Shown here: positions 36,701 through 47,900 of the stretch, piece after piece | Numbering within the stretch: the first letter of the stretch is position 1 | Layout of the letters: each line of letters opens with the position of its first letter | Source of the DNA: Lanius collurio | Taxonomy: Eukaryota; Chordata; Aves; Passeriformes; Laniidae | Direction of reading: 5' to 3' | DNA length: 64,000 nucleotides | Assembly: GCA_020086605.1 (NCBI GenBank) | Contig: JACBWW010000084.1 | Span: forward strand, 1,446,401-1,510,400 | Position numbers and translations under genes: made by a program | The notes under the pieces: model-generated | Told to the model about the DNA's origin: nothing | Seen by the model: only the letters and a program-made list of their open reading frames with translations | Database searches by the model: none

Positions 36701-39546
36701 TGGGGGAAGGGAGCATCCACCCAATCCAGCATGGAACTGAGGGGGAACCTTAAATCTGCCAGGTCAGGGGCCTCAGGTGCATGATAAAGATCCTGGGGCC
36801 CTGCAGCTCCCAAGGGAACAGGATCCTGGCTTCCAAGAGAACAGTCTCTGTGCCCCTCATAGGAGTGAATTGAGGAGGGGTCTCGCTCTCACTGGGCAGC
36901 TGGGGGCCATGGCCAGTTTGGTAGGTCCCAGTTTACTGTATGCTTCTAAAAACCTCTAGTTTGGATTCAGTTTGGACTGAAACCAAATGGAAAGAAGGAA
37001 CACAAACAGGATTCCCAGCAGAGTGGGAAGACTGGTCAGTGGTTTGTGCCTCTTCCTGGGCTGCTCCAAGAGTGAAGCTCCCATCAGCCTTCACAGTGAG
37101 GCTCTCAAGTGACATTCTGCTCCCACATGGCTGTTAAAGGCATTTATTTGGGTGCTGCTTGCTGGGAATCTTGCCCATCCCCTTTGCACAACTCCCAGAG
37201 ATCCCATGGGATCCTGTCCCGAGAACAAACACAGCAGGAATGCCCTTGTGTTCCTGGGAAGGCAATGGGGACAGTGCAAGTGCTATGTTTTGGTGGTGAG
37301 ATGAGTGGAGAATCACAGATCCATGTGCACAGGGATTTGTTCCTGCTGGTTTGAGCTCCAGCCCACTCTTGCCCCTCCCCAGAATTCTTACCATGCCCAG
37401 CCCCTTCCTTGGACCTGGCCCTGATGGGACCCCAGCACACCCCTCCTGCCCTGTGACTCCACTCAGGTGCAGGCTGGGGAGTTCCCACACATGGAGAGGG
37501 TGCACTTTGGGGCTCACCTGTGGCTCTCCGTTGTTGTATCCTTGCTGCAGGTTGGATTATTCAGGAATTGCACTGCTGATCATGGGGAGCTTCGTCCCAT
37601 GGCTCTACTACTCGTTCTACTGCTCCCCACAGCCAAGACTCATCTACCTCTCCATCGTCTGTGTCTTGGGTATCTCTGCCATCATCGTGGCACAGTGGGA
37701 CCGATTTGCCACGCCCAAGCACAGGCAGACCAGAGCAGGTAGGAGCTCCCTCCTCCCCTGAGTCCTGGGAGGCACTTTGGGCAGATCCCATTTGGGAAAG
37801 ACTCTGGGGGTTCATCTGGTGGGTTCATTCCCCCCTAACCAGCACACCACTGCAGGGAGCAGCCTCTTGCCTTCCCCTGCTGTGCTGGGGATTCATCTCC
37901 TGAGCAGAGCCTGGGGTTTGGAGTTTACGTATAGCTCTGGGCAGGCTGGGGCTGTGCCTTTTCCACCTTTCCCGGGAAGCAGTTTGGCAGCAGGAACCTG
38001 CATCTGGGGCAGAGGATGAAGACATCCCTGAGGTCTTCCCTGCCAGGGACATGCTGGCTGGTCCCTGCCTTCCCGGGGGTGGAGTGGGGGGCTGCCTCCA
38101 GCCCCACACCCCGATTTAACCCCCATGGCAGGTCCCTGAACACCAGAAGACACTTCCCTCCCCAATTCCCAGGGGTCCTGAGGCAAATGTCTGTCAGAGC
38201 ACTGTCTTGGCTACATGAGTGAGGAGAGATGATGCTGAGCCAGAGGCCACCCGAGAGCCCTCAGATGAGGTCAGCAGACAGGAAAGACTCACAGGAAAGA
38301 CTCCCCATGGCTCCTCCCCACTGCATCCTGTGCCCCCAGCACGAGCAAGATCCAGCTAGGTGCCACTCAGAGCCTCTCCAGGCCAGTGTCACTGTTGTGC
38401 CACTTGTTCTCTGCCAACTCAGCAGAGGCCAGAGTTGAACACTTCAGCTGCTGCTGAGCTGCTTCCTCAGGAGCTCCAAGAAATTACTTTCCTGGAAGGC
38501 GTGGCTGTGTTCCTGGTGCAGTCCAAAGGGCTGGCACCTTCCAAAACATCCATTCCCAGAGCCAGGAGCTGGAGCTGCTGCAGCTCTGCATAAGAAATAC
38601 TGTGTGGATTCTACCCAGCAAGCACAGGGGCGGTTTGCTGGGATGTGGAGCTGTGCATCCCTCGTTTTGTGAAGGATAAGTGCCACGAGGATTGGAGAAG
38701 TTTAAGGAGTGTTTGGACAAAGCTTTCAGGCACAGGGTGGGATTGTTTGCGGGTCTTCTGTGCAGGGCCAGGAGCTGGATGCAATGATCCTTGTGGGTCC
38801 TTCCAGCTCAGGATATTCTATGAATCCTGTGAAGAAAAGCTGCTTCCTTAACACAGGATGAGGGATCAAGGGGAGTTGGTGGGAGAAGCAGCTCCCCCTC
38901 CACACCGAGCTCCTTTCCCTGACTTCCTCTCTGGGCCACAGGCGTGTTCCTGGGGCTGGGGCTGAGTGGGGTCGTTCCCACCATGCACTTCACCATCGCC
39001 GAGGGCTTTGTGAAGGCCACCACGGTGGGGCAGATGGGCTGGTTCTTCCTCATGGCTGTGATGTACATCACGGGCGCTGGGCTCTATGCCGCCCGCATCC
39101 CTGAGCGCTTCTTCCCGGGCAAGTTTGACATCTGGGTGAGTGTGGGGGTGAACGGGGTGTCTGGGGTCAGGAGAGGGGGCTGGAGGCTGGGAACATTCTG
39201 TTGTGCCTCAGCACATGCCGGCAGGCATACCTTGAACAGGTGCTGGGCAGGGCAGGGTTCAGGGTGGGAATCACTGCTGGGAGCAACAGAGTGGGGAGCA
39301 GAGGGCAGAGGACAGTCCTGGAGCAGCAAGGAAGAAGAGGAAGAGGAGGAGGAGGAGGTGTTGACAGTGTTCCTGTCCCATTTGGTCTCATCTAAAGGCT
39401 TTTTTGCTTCCCTGCAGTTCCAGTCTCATCAGATCTTCCACGTGCTGGTGGTGGCTGCAGCCTTTGTCCACTTCTATGGGGTGTCCAACCTGCAGGAATT
39501 CCGCTACGGCCTGGAAGGGGGGTGCACAGACGACTCTCTCCTCTGA
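33769..39546 (+). CDS. ADIPOR1: Adiponectin receptor 1, complete (7 coding exons, 380 aa)
   Basis: Seven-pass PAQR-family receptor with an intracellular N-terminus and a zinc-dependent ceramidase-like core; binds adiponectin and acts through AMPK/PPAR-alpha. Coding exons: 33769-33924, 34565-34681, 35292-35463, 36415-36601, 37551-37738, 38942-39135, 39418-39546; GT-AG, phases agree, 1143 nt. From LELAELGPLLEEKG onward it follows human ADIPOR1 closely. Zinc ligands are present: His196 in WLFHTVYCHSE, His342 and His346 in FQSHQIFHVL, with Asp213 in KLDYSG (human 191, 337, 341, 208). It ends GGCTDDSLL. The first ~30 residues diverge from the mammalian form and include an alternating RDRDRERER run. 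AdipoR2 is excluded by the C-terminus and N-terminal length. Confidence 0.97.
35795..36185 (+). mobile_element. CR1 3'-end fragment in ADIPOR1 intron 3
   Basis: About 390 bp, from ggctgggaatgctgggaata to ttcccacctaagcaagtctg and ggattccatga. Plus orientation. Confidence 0.8.
38640..38825 (+). mobile_element. CR1 3'-end fragment in ADIPOR1 intron 5, classic tail
   Basis: Ends with gatccttgtgggtccttcca, gctcaggatattctatga, the canonical CR1 tail seen in chicken. A different subfamily from most copies here. Plus orientation; lies about 120 bases before coding exon 6. Confidence 0.8.
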
Positions 39547-40114
39547 GAGCACCTGGTTTTAGTACAAGCTTCCTAAGTGCTTTTTAAACTCTTGTCTTTG
39601 CTAAAATCAAAGGAAGACTCAAAACCATTTGGGGTTGTTGTTTTTTTTTTTTTTAAAGAAACAAAAAAATAAGAAACATAAATCCTTAGCAAAGTTGTTG
39701 ACCAAATCCTCACCCCCTTCCCCATGCACTGCACTGGGGCTGCAGGGGGACCACTCCTGCCTCCTCCAGTGTTTTAGCTGCACCAGGATCACCTGCTGCT
39801 CTGACAGCACAGGGAACAGCTCCCTGCTCCCGCAGTCGAGCACATCCCACTCCTCGCGCACCAGGCGTTCTCCCCCACGGCAGTGCCTGGCTGGGGCAGC
39901 CCCAGGCACGGGCACACACTCATGTAATTTAAAGTTTTAATTGTCCTGTTTTGTTTTGTTTCCCTTGACAAAGTAATGTAAACATAAATGAAAGAATATT
40001 TAATATTTAATACTAAGCTTTAAGATGATGTGCTGCTGCCGCAGTCCTCAGCTCCCTCACTGTCGGGAGGAAGGACAGTGTTGTAGGGAATGTAGAGCTG
40101 CCGTAGCTGATTGA

Positions 40115-40120
40115 AATAAA
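40115..40120 (+). promoter_or_regulatory. ADIPOR1: ADIPOR1 poly(A) signal
   Basis: AATAAA about 570 bases after the stop codon, followed by a T/GT-rich segment (gtgtccgtgtctgtttttgg). Confidence 0.7.
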
Positions 40121-40139
40121 AAGGTCAGTAGTTCAGTGT

Positions 40140-41220
40140 CACCGCTGTGTCCGTGTCTGTTTTTGGGGAAGGGGGAGAGAGGGCTCTGGCCCCCCCCAGG
40201 AGCATGGCAGGAGCACCCTGGGGCAATGGGATCCCTCCAGCTACAGTGGAGTCTGGACTGGGCTGGAATAAACAGGAAATTGGGGTGTTGTGATGATGAT
40301 AGGGCAGGAAACGCAGCCTTGGCTGGGGACAGCTCCAGGGCTGTGACTTCCCTTGGGGCTCAGCAGGGCAGGGGAGGTGGCCCAGCCTGGAGAGGGTGGG
40401 GGCAGTGCAGGACCATGGCCCAGTAACAGGCTTCTCCTGGTGCACAAGGGACAGTGACTGTCAGAGTATTAGAGGGGCAGAGACCAGCACAGTAAAGCCC
40501 AGCTCAGGCAGCTGAAGGCCACTGCCTGACGCAAGGGTGAGGGAGCAGTGTGGGCAGAGCCACCACAGCCCCTGTGCCACTTATTTCTGCCATCCCCCAC
40601 TCAGTCCTTTTGCTGAGCTGTTTGGATGTGGCCCAGCTTTGGAAGTCCCCCAGGCTGGGGCTGGTGGGAGCCTCCAGGACAGGCAGCAGCAGGTCCTGCA
40701 TCCCCTCTCCCACCTGGGCAGAGCCTGACCACTCCTGTATCCCACTTCTCACCCAGGCTGAGCCTGCTCCCAGACACAGCACTGCTGGGACAGGTCACCC
40801 CGTGCTCCAGGAGGTGACATGAATGAGTGTCCACTCCTTCCCAGCAAAGGTCCATGATGCACAGCCAGGCCTGGGAGTGGCACCCTGGAACTGCACATGG
40901 ATCTGAACACCTGACTGCTCCTCCTCTGGAGGATGGGAAAACACCAGGGATCTGAACACCCAGGTTTGGATACACAGGGAATCTGCAAGTGTAATTGTCT
41001 CTCAGAAGACAGATGCTCACCTGAAAATAGAAGAGACACCACCTGAGTGTCACAAATAGAGAAAACTGTCTTCAAAACCTGCCTGAGGACCCAGGGAAGT
41101 AGCAAAGCACCATGAGCCTTCACACACACACAGCACAAAGACACAAAAGGCGCTTTTGTGTATAAGAGTTTGAAAATTATGAACCAGTGGTAACTTTATA
41201 AACATACAAAGATATATGTT
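40140..41220. other. Intergenic, no feature recognised
   Basis: Between the ADIPOR1 poly(A) site and the R2 element. No CR1 tail, exon or RNA gene recognised. Confidence 0.5.
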
Positions 41221-41224
41221 TCTA

Positions 41225-44140
41225 TTCCAGGTTAAGTAAAGGTGGCCCGTCCACCTGACCAGATTGGAATTTGATGCCCAAAAAGGGCAAAAGACACGGT
41301 ATGAGCGGTGAACCCCTCCCTCCCAATACCAATTCCAACTGTCCAGCTGAAATCACCCAGGGAAGGGGCCTTTATTTGTTTTCAGGTACAATCTTGCGAG
41401 CTTTACTAGTAAATATATGGACAATGTCAACGGAAGAGAAGAGCGCCCGAGATGCTAGGGCCCGGGCTATTCTCCTTAGCCTCGTTTTAGAGAGGCCCAG
41501 GGCCTGCAGCAACTCAGAGTTCTTCTCAAACCACTTTCCCCGCGCTCCCAAGGGGAAGCCCACGAACTCGACCGCTGAGGCGTTAGTAATATTGCCAATC
41601 TGGGAGACAAGGTGCTGATATTTCCTCGCCTTCTCAGCAGCAGCTTCTTTCAAAGATGAGTTGCTGTGCTCGTATCGAAGAGTCACATCCACTACGAGTG
41701 CCTTTTCTCCCTTGAGAAAGATTAAATCCGGTTTATACAACTCGTTTTGTTCATCCCTCAGGTGTGGTTCCTGAAATACTATCCAATTTTCTCTCTTAGC
41801 CTCGCGACTAAGGGTTTCACAGAGAGAATTGTGTCTTTTAATCCTGGCATCCTGCGTGATTGGGCAATTCCCGATGGCATGGGCAGTTGTTTCATACTAA
41901 AAGCCACAGTGCCCACAAGATCTTACACAGCCTTCCTGCCTACCCCCTGCCAGGAACTCACGTGTGGGGTAGACATTCGCTCTTAATTGCAGCGCGGTTA
42001 TAAGTTTCCTGTGAGGGATACTGCAGTAATGCACCAACCAACCACTACTGATACTGTCATTCTCAAAATTCGTAATTCCGTGGCCCTGGGCAACCAGCTG
42101 TTTCCATTTATTGAATTCCACCTTCCTCCAATCACAAGGTTTAGGAAGGCAGATTCGGAGACGGGGGGCCTCCCACTCCGACAAGACTTCCTCTCCACTT
42201 ACAACCTGTACAATCTGAGGGATAGGCTCCCAAATCAGTGGGATGGAACCTCTAACTCCTCCAGCTCACAATCATAATTTCTCTTATATCCTTTCAAGAT
42301 GTTCACCCTTCAAAAACGAAACCAGAGTACCATCCGAAGATTGAGCCAATTTATGCAACCTTCGCGCCTGAATGCTTGGAATAAGCGCTGCCAGTTTGAT
42401 GAGCCCAAGCCCTCCATCCTTAAACTTCGAATACAAGATGGCATCACACGTACTTGGTGGAAGGTGAAGCCACTCCTTGACCACTCTCCTTATCAATAGG
42501 TCAAGGGATTCGAGAAGCCCAGCTGTTACCTCGGTATGGTCGGCCAGACATATCAGTCTCGGAATGGTGTAAGTCCTGAGTATATCGATCTTCTGAAAAG
42601 GCTTCAGTGGTGCGTCACTAATCCGATGGAGCCATTCCTCAAGTTTACTGGATAGCACTGGATCAGCAAAGCCCACCCACGGGTCAATCTGTATGCCGAG
42701 ATATTTCTCTGAGCTACCTGGGTCGATCATGTTGAGGGGAGTCCCATTAATCTGCCAAACAGGACAGTCATTGATGGTATATGAGTCCTTAGTCGGTTTG
42801 ATGTAAAAACCGTGGCATTTCTCCCCTTGAGTCTGGAGACCGGTAAGTTCACAAAAGGTCTCCAGGATGTGGATGTTATGCTGCATGCCGTCCCAAGAAT
42901 CACTCAGTAGCACCAAATCATCTGCAAAAGCCATGGCCGTAACTTGGAACCCTCCATGATGGAACCCTTTACCCTCTGCCTCAAGTTTACATAGAAGAGG
43001 GTCGAGTGCTAAATTGAATAACAGAGGGGACATAGGATCTCCCTGCTTGACACCAGACCGGATGTTAATTGGGTCTGTTTTCTCCTCTTTGGTGATGATG
43101 TACGTTTTGATGTTTCTGTACATCTCACTCACTAGATGGACTATGTGGGGATCCACCCCCCTCTTAACCAGACCCGCAAGAATATGCTGATGACATACAG
43201 TGTCAAAAGCCTTTGCAATGTCCACAAATACGACCCCCAGGTGGCAATGCTCCTTTTTCGCACACTTAACAAGAAGCTGAAACAGCTTCAAGTTCTCAGA
43301 ACATCCAGACGCACAGATAAACCCCCGTTGCCTGGGGTTGATGGGACATGCACGAACCAGCCTCGCCGTAGCGATCCTGGAGAAGAGCCTAAACACCATA
43401 GATGCAATGGTGATAGGCCTCCAGTTATTGATATCACCAAGTCTCTCCTCACAGGAAGACTTGGGTATCAAGACCGTCCTGCAGTCCCGTAGCGCATCTG
43501 GGACAGTTCCGGTAACGAGCCAGAGGTTGAAGATCTCACTCAACCGGGAAAACTTTGGGTCTAATTTGACAAGATGACCCAAAGTGATCCCATCCGGCCC
43601 AGAAGCGGGGGATTTACGCATTTCACTCACATTTTTACCAATCTCTTTTTCCGTAATCAAGTCCTGAAACGCGGTGTTATCTGCATCCCTATATACAGGG
43701 AAGGTTTCAAGACCCATAAAATAAACTGATGATTCCCATCTCGCCTGGTACGCATTGTGGATAGTGCCAGATGGTATTTGGCATTGCAGGGTTTCCGTGC
43801 TATCCAAGATAACACGTGCCAACCGTCCTCTTTGAAACTGAAACAGCCTCTGATAACAAAGGTATTGCCACCATTTCTTAGCTCTTTTCTGCATCCATTT
43901 AGTTGTTACTTTGGATGCATCCCGACCACGAGACCTTTGAGACTTTGGACCACAGGGTGTTAGGCCAGGCCTATTCAGGCTATCCTGAAACTTCTCGTAA
44001 ACCTCGTTTACCACCACCTGCGGATCACACCCATCTAATATTTTCTGGAAGGCCTCCTGGCAACTGGAGGAGATGAGACACAAACCTTGGTACTCCTGAG
44101 GTGACTCTGGGAGGCAGGGGGGTGGAAAATGTCCCTTCTA
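41225..44140 (-). mobile_element. 5'-truncated R2-type non-LTR retrotransposon outside 28S rDNA
   Basis: Minus-strand element carrying the C-terminal two-thirds of an R2 protein: reverse transcriptase, zinc knuckle and restriction-like endonuclease, followed by about 150 bases that should be 3' UTR. R2 elements normally insert at one site in the 28S rRNA gene. The flanks show no 28S sequence (the conserved downstream flank TAGCCAAATGCC is absent on the 3' side) and no ribosomal DNA is nearby. The upstream frame closes at 44138, and the N-terminal zinc fingers and Myb domain are missing. The exact ends are estimates: the 5' edge is between 44085 and 44140 or slightly further; the 3' edge is near 41225. 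An AATAAA overlaps the protein stop codon. Confidence 0.8.
41372..44083 (-). pseudogene. R2 protein fragment: RT, CCHC knuckle, RLE endonuclease
   Basis: One continuous frame broken only by a few stops. RT region (44083-42287): R2-type RGFICASGCSENL, motif A FVDIAKAFDTVC, motif B GVKQGDPMSPLLFNLA, motif C AFADDLVLL with both catalytic aspartates. Next, a cluster of three stops at 42266-42286, where a neighbouring frame is locally open, suggests paired indels. Then the same frame resumes: KWKQLVAQGHG region, CCHC knuckle CGHCGF-stop-YETTAHAIGNC with a TAG at 41897-41899, and the endonuclease motif KPD-x12-D (KPDLIFLKGEKALVVDVT). It ends at 41372. Catalytic residues are kept but the stops preclude a full product. 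The HERO/NeSL clades share this endonuclease, but the RT motifs fit R2 best. Confidence 0.8.
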
Positions 44141-44960
44141 AGGACACAGGAGATGATCAGGCTCTCACACGCGTGTGCACACCTCACGCAACCCTAATCT
44201 ACCTACTTGTCAACATTACTGCGAGAACTTCTGTTCCTTCCATCCTCTGCTTCTACTATGTGGCTGACTTGGTTTCCTCCTCCCTGGGCAGAGGAAAAGC
44301 CAGGACTTGCTCAGATGACATTACTCAAGTCTTTCTGAATACTGTATCAGGAACTGCCAGCACACAACAGCATCAATGAGTTAATTAACGAGTTGCAACA
44401 GAGGACCTTGCTGGATGTTATTTTGTAACTGCTGGCAAGAAGGAAGGGGCCTCCACAGCTGGAGTTTAAGGACAAAACTGCAGAGCAGATGGGGTAACTA
44501 TGCTCAGGCCAGGATCCAAGATGAAAAGCAGGAGGCTGTGCTGGCAGCAACGCTTCCCCCTCCAGCCCCATAACCTAAATCCAACAGGGAAGAGGCTACA
44601 TTCCAGCTGCGTTCACTGCAGGCACGACATCCCAGAGGAGATTCCAAGACTTTCACTCCAGTCTGAGTTCAAAGGATGACAAGACTCTGGTCCTTGTCTC
44701 AAACCTCCTTGTATTCTACCAGACATGTGCAACATTACAGCAATGGAATATATCAGGAATAAATAGATTTTCTTTTCTAAAAGTTCTCCTGAGCAGTTTG
44801 ACATTAAGAAATGCTGCAGGTCCTCCTGGCATGGTGTGTAAGGGACAACCACTGGTGTTGAGTACAAACCCCCTCTGCATCCTCCAGGTGGGACAGCTCA
44901 GGAACAGGGAAGGAAGTGGAAGAGGAGGGAGAAGAGAAGGAGGAGGAGGCAGTGGCTGGG
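44141..44960. other. Between R2 and the TIMM17A stop; TIMM17A 3' UTR side
   Basis: No coding sequence. TIMM17A is transcribed leftward into this interval, so part is its 3' UTR, but I found no clean minus-strand AATAAA before the one overlapping the R2 stop codon at 41371-41376. Confidence 0.4.
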
Positions 44961-44966
44961 GGACCA

Positions 44967-47900
44967 TCACTGGTACTGTCGGTAGTCACTGAACGGGGGT
45001 GGCTGGAGCTGGGATGGATCCTCTGACAACTGTGGGCCTGAAACAGGGACAGGGGAAAAGGCAAATTAATATCAAAAGACAAGAGATTCTTCCTATTAAC
45101 AGAATTCACAGCTGGTTTGTTTATATAAATCCCTCTTACAATTAATCATAAATCCTGGAATGGTTTGGGTTTCATAAAAAGTTTCAAAAATTGCATAGAA
45201 TCCCAGACTGGTTTGGGATGGAAGAGACCTCAAAACTCATTCCATTCCCACCCCCTGCCCTGTGCAAGGACACCTTCCACTAGCCCAGGCTGCTCCAAGC
45301 CCTGTCAAACCTGGCTTTGAATACTTCCAGGGATGGGGCAGCCACAGCTTCTCTGGGTAAACTGGGCCACACCAATTCTTCCACACTCAGAGGGAAGAAG
45401 TTTTTCCCAATATCCCATCTAACCCTGCCCTCTGGCAGCGGAAAGCCATCCCTCCTTGTTCTGTGACTGCTGGCCCTTGTCCAAAGATCCTCTTCAGCTC
45501 TCTTTTAGGAAAAGTACACCATGCAAGTTGCTCCAAAGACAAACCACTTCTCTCCAAGTTTCACAGAATCATGGAATTGTGGAATGATTTGGGTTGGAAG
45601 GGACCTTAAAGCTCATCTTGTTCCATCCCTTGCCATGGGCAGGGACACCTTGCACTAGACAAGGTTTTCTAACAGGGAAATGAACTAGAGCAGGGAGAAG
45701 GAAATCTTTCCAGTCACATAAAGGAGCTGGAAACTTGCATGTTAGTGCCCTTGAGGGAACCTTGGCCCCTCTAGAAAGGTTTAACCACAGTGACTTGCCC
45801 GACAATAAAGCAACCAGTGAAATGGAACAAGTGAGGAGTCAGCTTCCTGATCCACTGCCTGCTGCTGGAGGGAGCAATACAGCTGTGGTGGGACAATCCA
45901 GAGAGAATTAATCATCATGGACAGATTATACACTTTCTCCACGGCAGATTAATTTTCAAGCATCTTTAAAGAACAGAAGTTGTCATAGTTTAGGCTGGAT
46001 GAAGAATATTGGTGAACAAACCCAGGAGAGGATTCACTTGGAAACAGTGACCTACTACTCATCCAACACTAGTGGTTTGTGTTCTTCCCAAAATAAGGTG
46101 GAACATTTATCCTATGACAAAACGCTGGGAGAGCTGGCAATGTTAAGCCTGAAGAGCAGAAGGCTCCAGGAAGACCTTAGACACCCTTCCAGTGCCTAAA
46201 GAGGCTCCAAGAGAGCTGGAGAGGGACTTGGGACAAGGGTCTGAAATCACAGGACAAGGAGGAATAGCTTTCCACTGCCAGAGGGTTAGATGGGATATTG
46301 GGAAGAAATTCTTCCCTGTGAGGGTGGGGAGGCCCTGGCACAGGGTGCCCAGACCAGCTGTGGCTGCCCCATGCCTGGCAGTGTCCAAGGCCAGGTTGGA
46401 CAGGGCTTGGAGCAATCTGGCATAATGGAAACTGTCCCTGCCTACGGCAGGAGGTAGAATGGGATGAGCTTTGAGATCCCTGCCACCCCAAACCAGTTTG
46501 GGTTTCTGTGACAGATATTTAGGATTTTCCACAGGAGGCATTCACACAACACTTTCTGACCCAGTGAGAGCCCTGATTGCATTTTACTTGGGAAAGAAGA
46601 AAGGGATGTAGATATTGAAGCAGTTTGGAAGAGAATCACCATCGCCCTTTCTGGAAATCGTGCCTCTGTATCTCCCAGGTCTTTATCTAATCTCTTTTAC
46701 CCCAGGGCTCCCCACACAGACCACAGCCTGCCAGAACCACCTCTCTTTTCCACAACTTGCTGCCTGCCATTCCCTCAAACCATTGTGTCCCACTCCTGAG
46801 TAAAACCCTTCTGCCACCATGTGCCAGGTGTGTGGCAGAAGCCAGGGACAGCAGGGACATCCCTGCTCTCAGCCATGCTACCTTCAGTCTCCCAGCCAGA
46901 AGCAGCTGGTGATAATCTCATGTCATCAGCACCTGCAGCTCCTCCTCGGCTTTCCACAGCCTCAGGAGCTGGCAGGCAGTGCAGATTCACTCTAGGATAA
47001 GAAGATGACTGCCAGGGGCACATCACCAAAGCAAATCCTTGTGACACATCCTTTGTTGGCTCCTTACCATTTGGGAACTGTGTGGAGGCAAATCTTGTCA
47101 GCAGAATTCCTGCTCCTTCGATCAAGGCCAGGAGAATTCCTCCCATAGCGGCAGATCCGACCATGGCAACAGGGCCATCTGGAAATGAAAAGCACATACC
47201 AACGCTTTTTATTTCTTTGCTACATGTTAGAGCTAAATCAATTGAATTCTAGCATGGTTTGGGCTGGAAGAGACTTTAAAGATCATTTTGTTCCACCCCC
47301 TGCCACAGGCAGGGACACCTTTCACTACTCCAGGTTGCTCCAAGCCCCACCCAATCTGGCCTTGGGACACTGCCAGCAATCCAGGGCCAGCCACAGCTTC
47401 TGTGTCAAGGGCAACCTGTGCCAGGGCCTCCCCACCCTCTTGGTGCAGTCTTAATCTCTCCTAAAGCAGACTCAGAGCAGTAATTTTGCATTCATTAAGT
47501 TGCATTAAAGGAGAATTACTGGACAACTCCCTCCATCCTCCCTTCAAGGAACACCAGGAACATTTGGGAGCCTGATTATTACTTTCCTAAGCACAAGAGA
47601 AAAGTTTCAGATTATTTTTCAGCATCTGAGACAGGAAATTCCAATTTGGGTGGCAATGACTGTTGCTTTGCTATAACAATGAGAACTATACATTTAGAGA
47701 GCACGAGGTTTTCAACTGATATCCCTAATTTCTTACTTCTTGCAGCTAAAATGGCTCCAGTCAGGGCTCCGCTTGTGATGGAGTTCCAGGGATCTTCCTT
47801 CCCTCTCATCCTGACCATACTGCAGTCAATCATGGAGAAGAGACCTCCCCAGACAGCAAAGCTCCCTGTTCCAAATCAAACCAAAGCCACTTTGGAGAGA

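Noticed and set aside
41160..41240. 28S rRNA flank for the R2 element
   Set aside because: I looked for the conserved 28S sequence downstream of the R2 site (TAGCCAAATGCC and its complement) and did not find it, so no rRNA feature is claimed.
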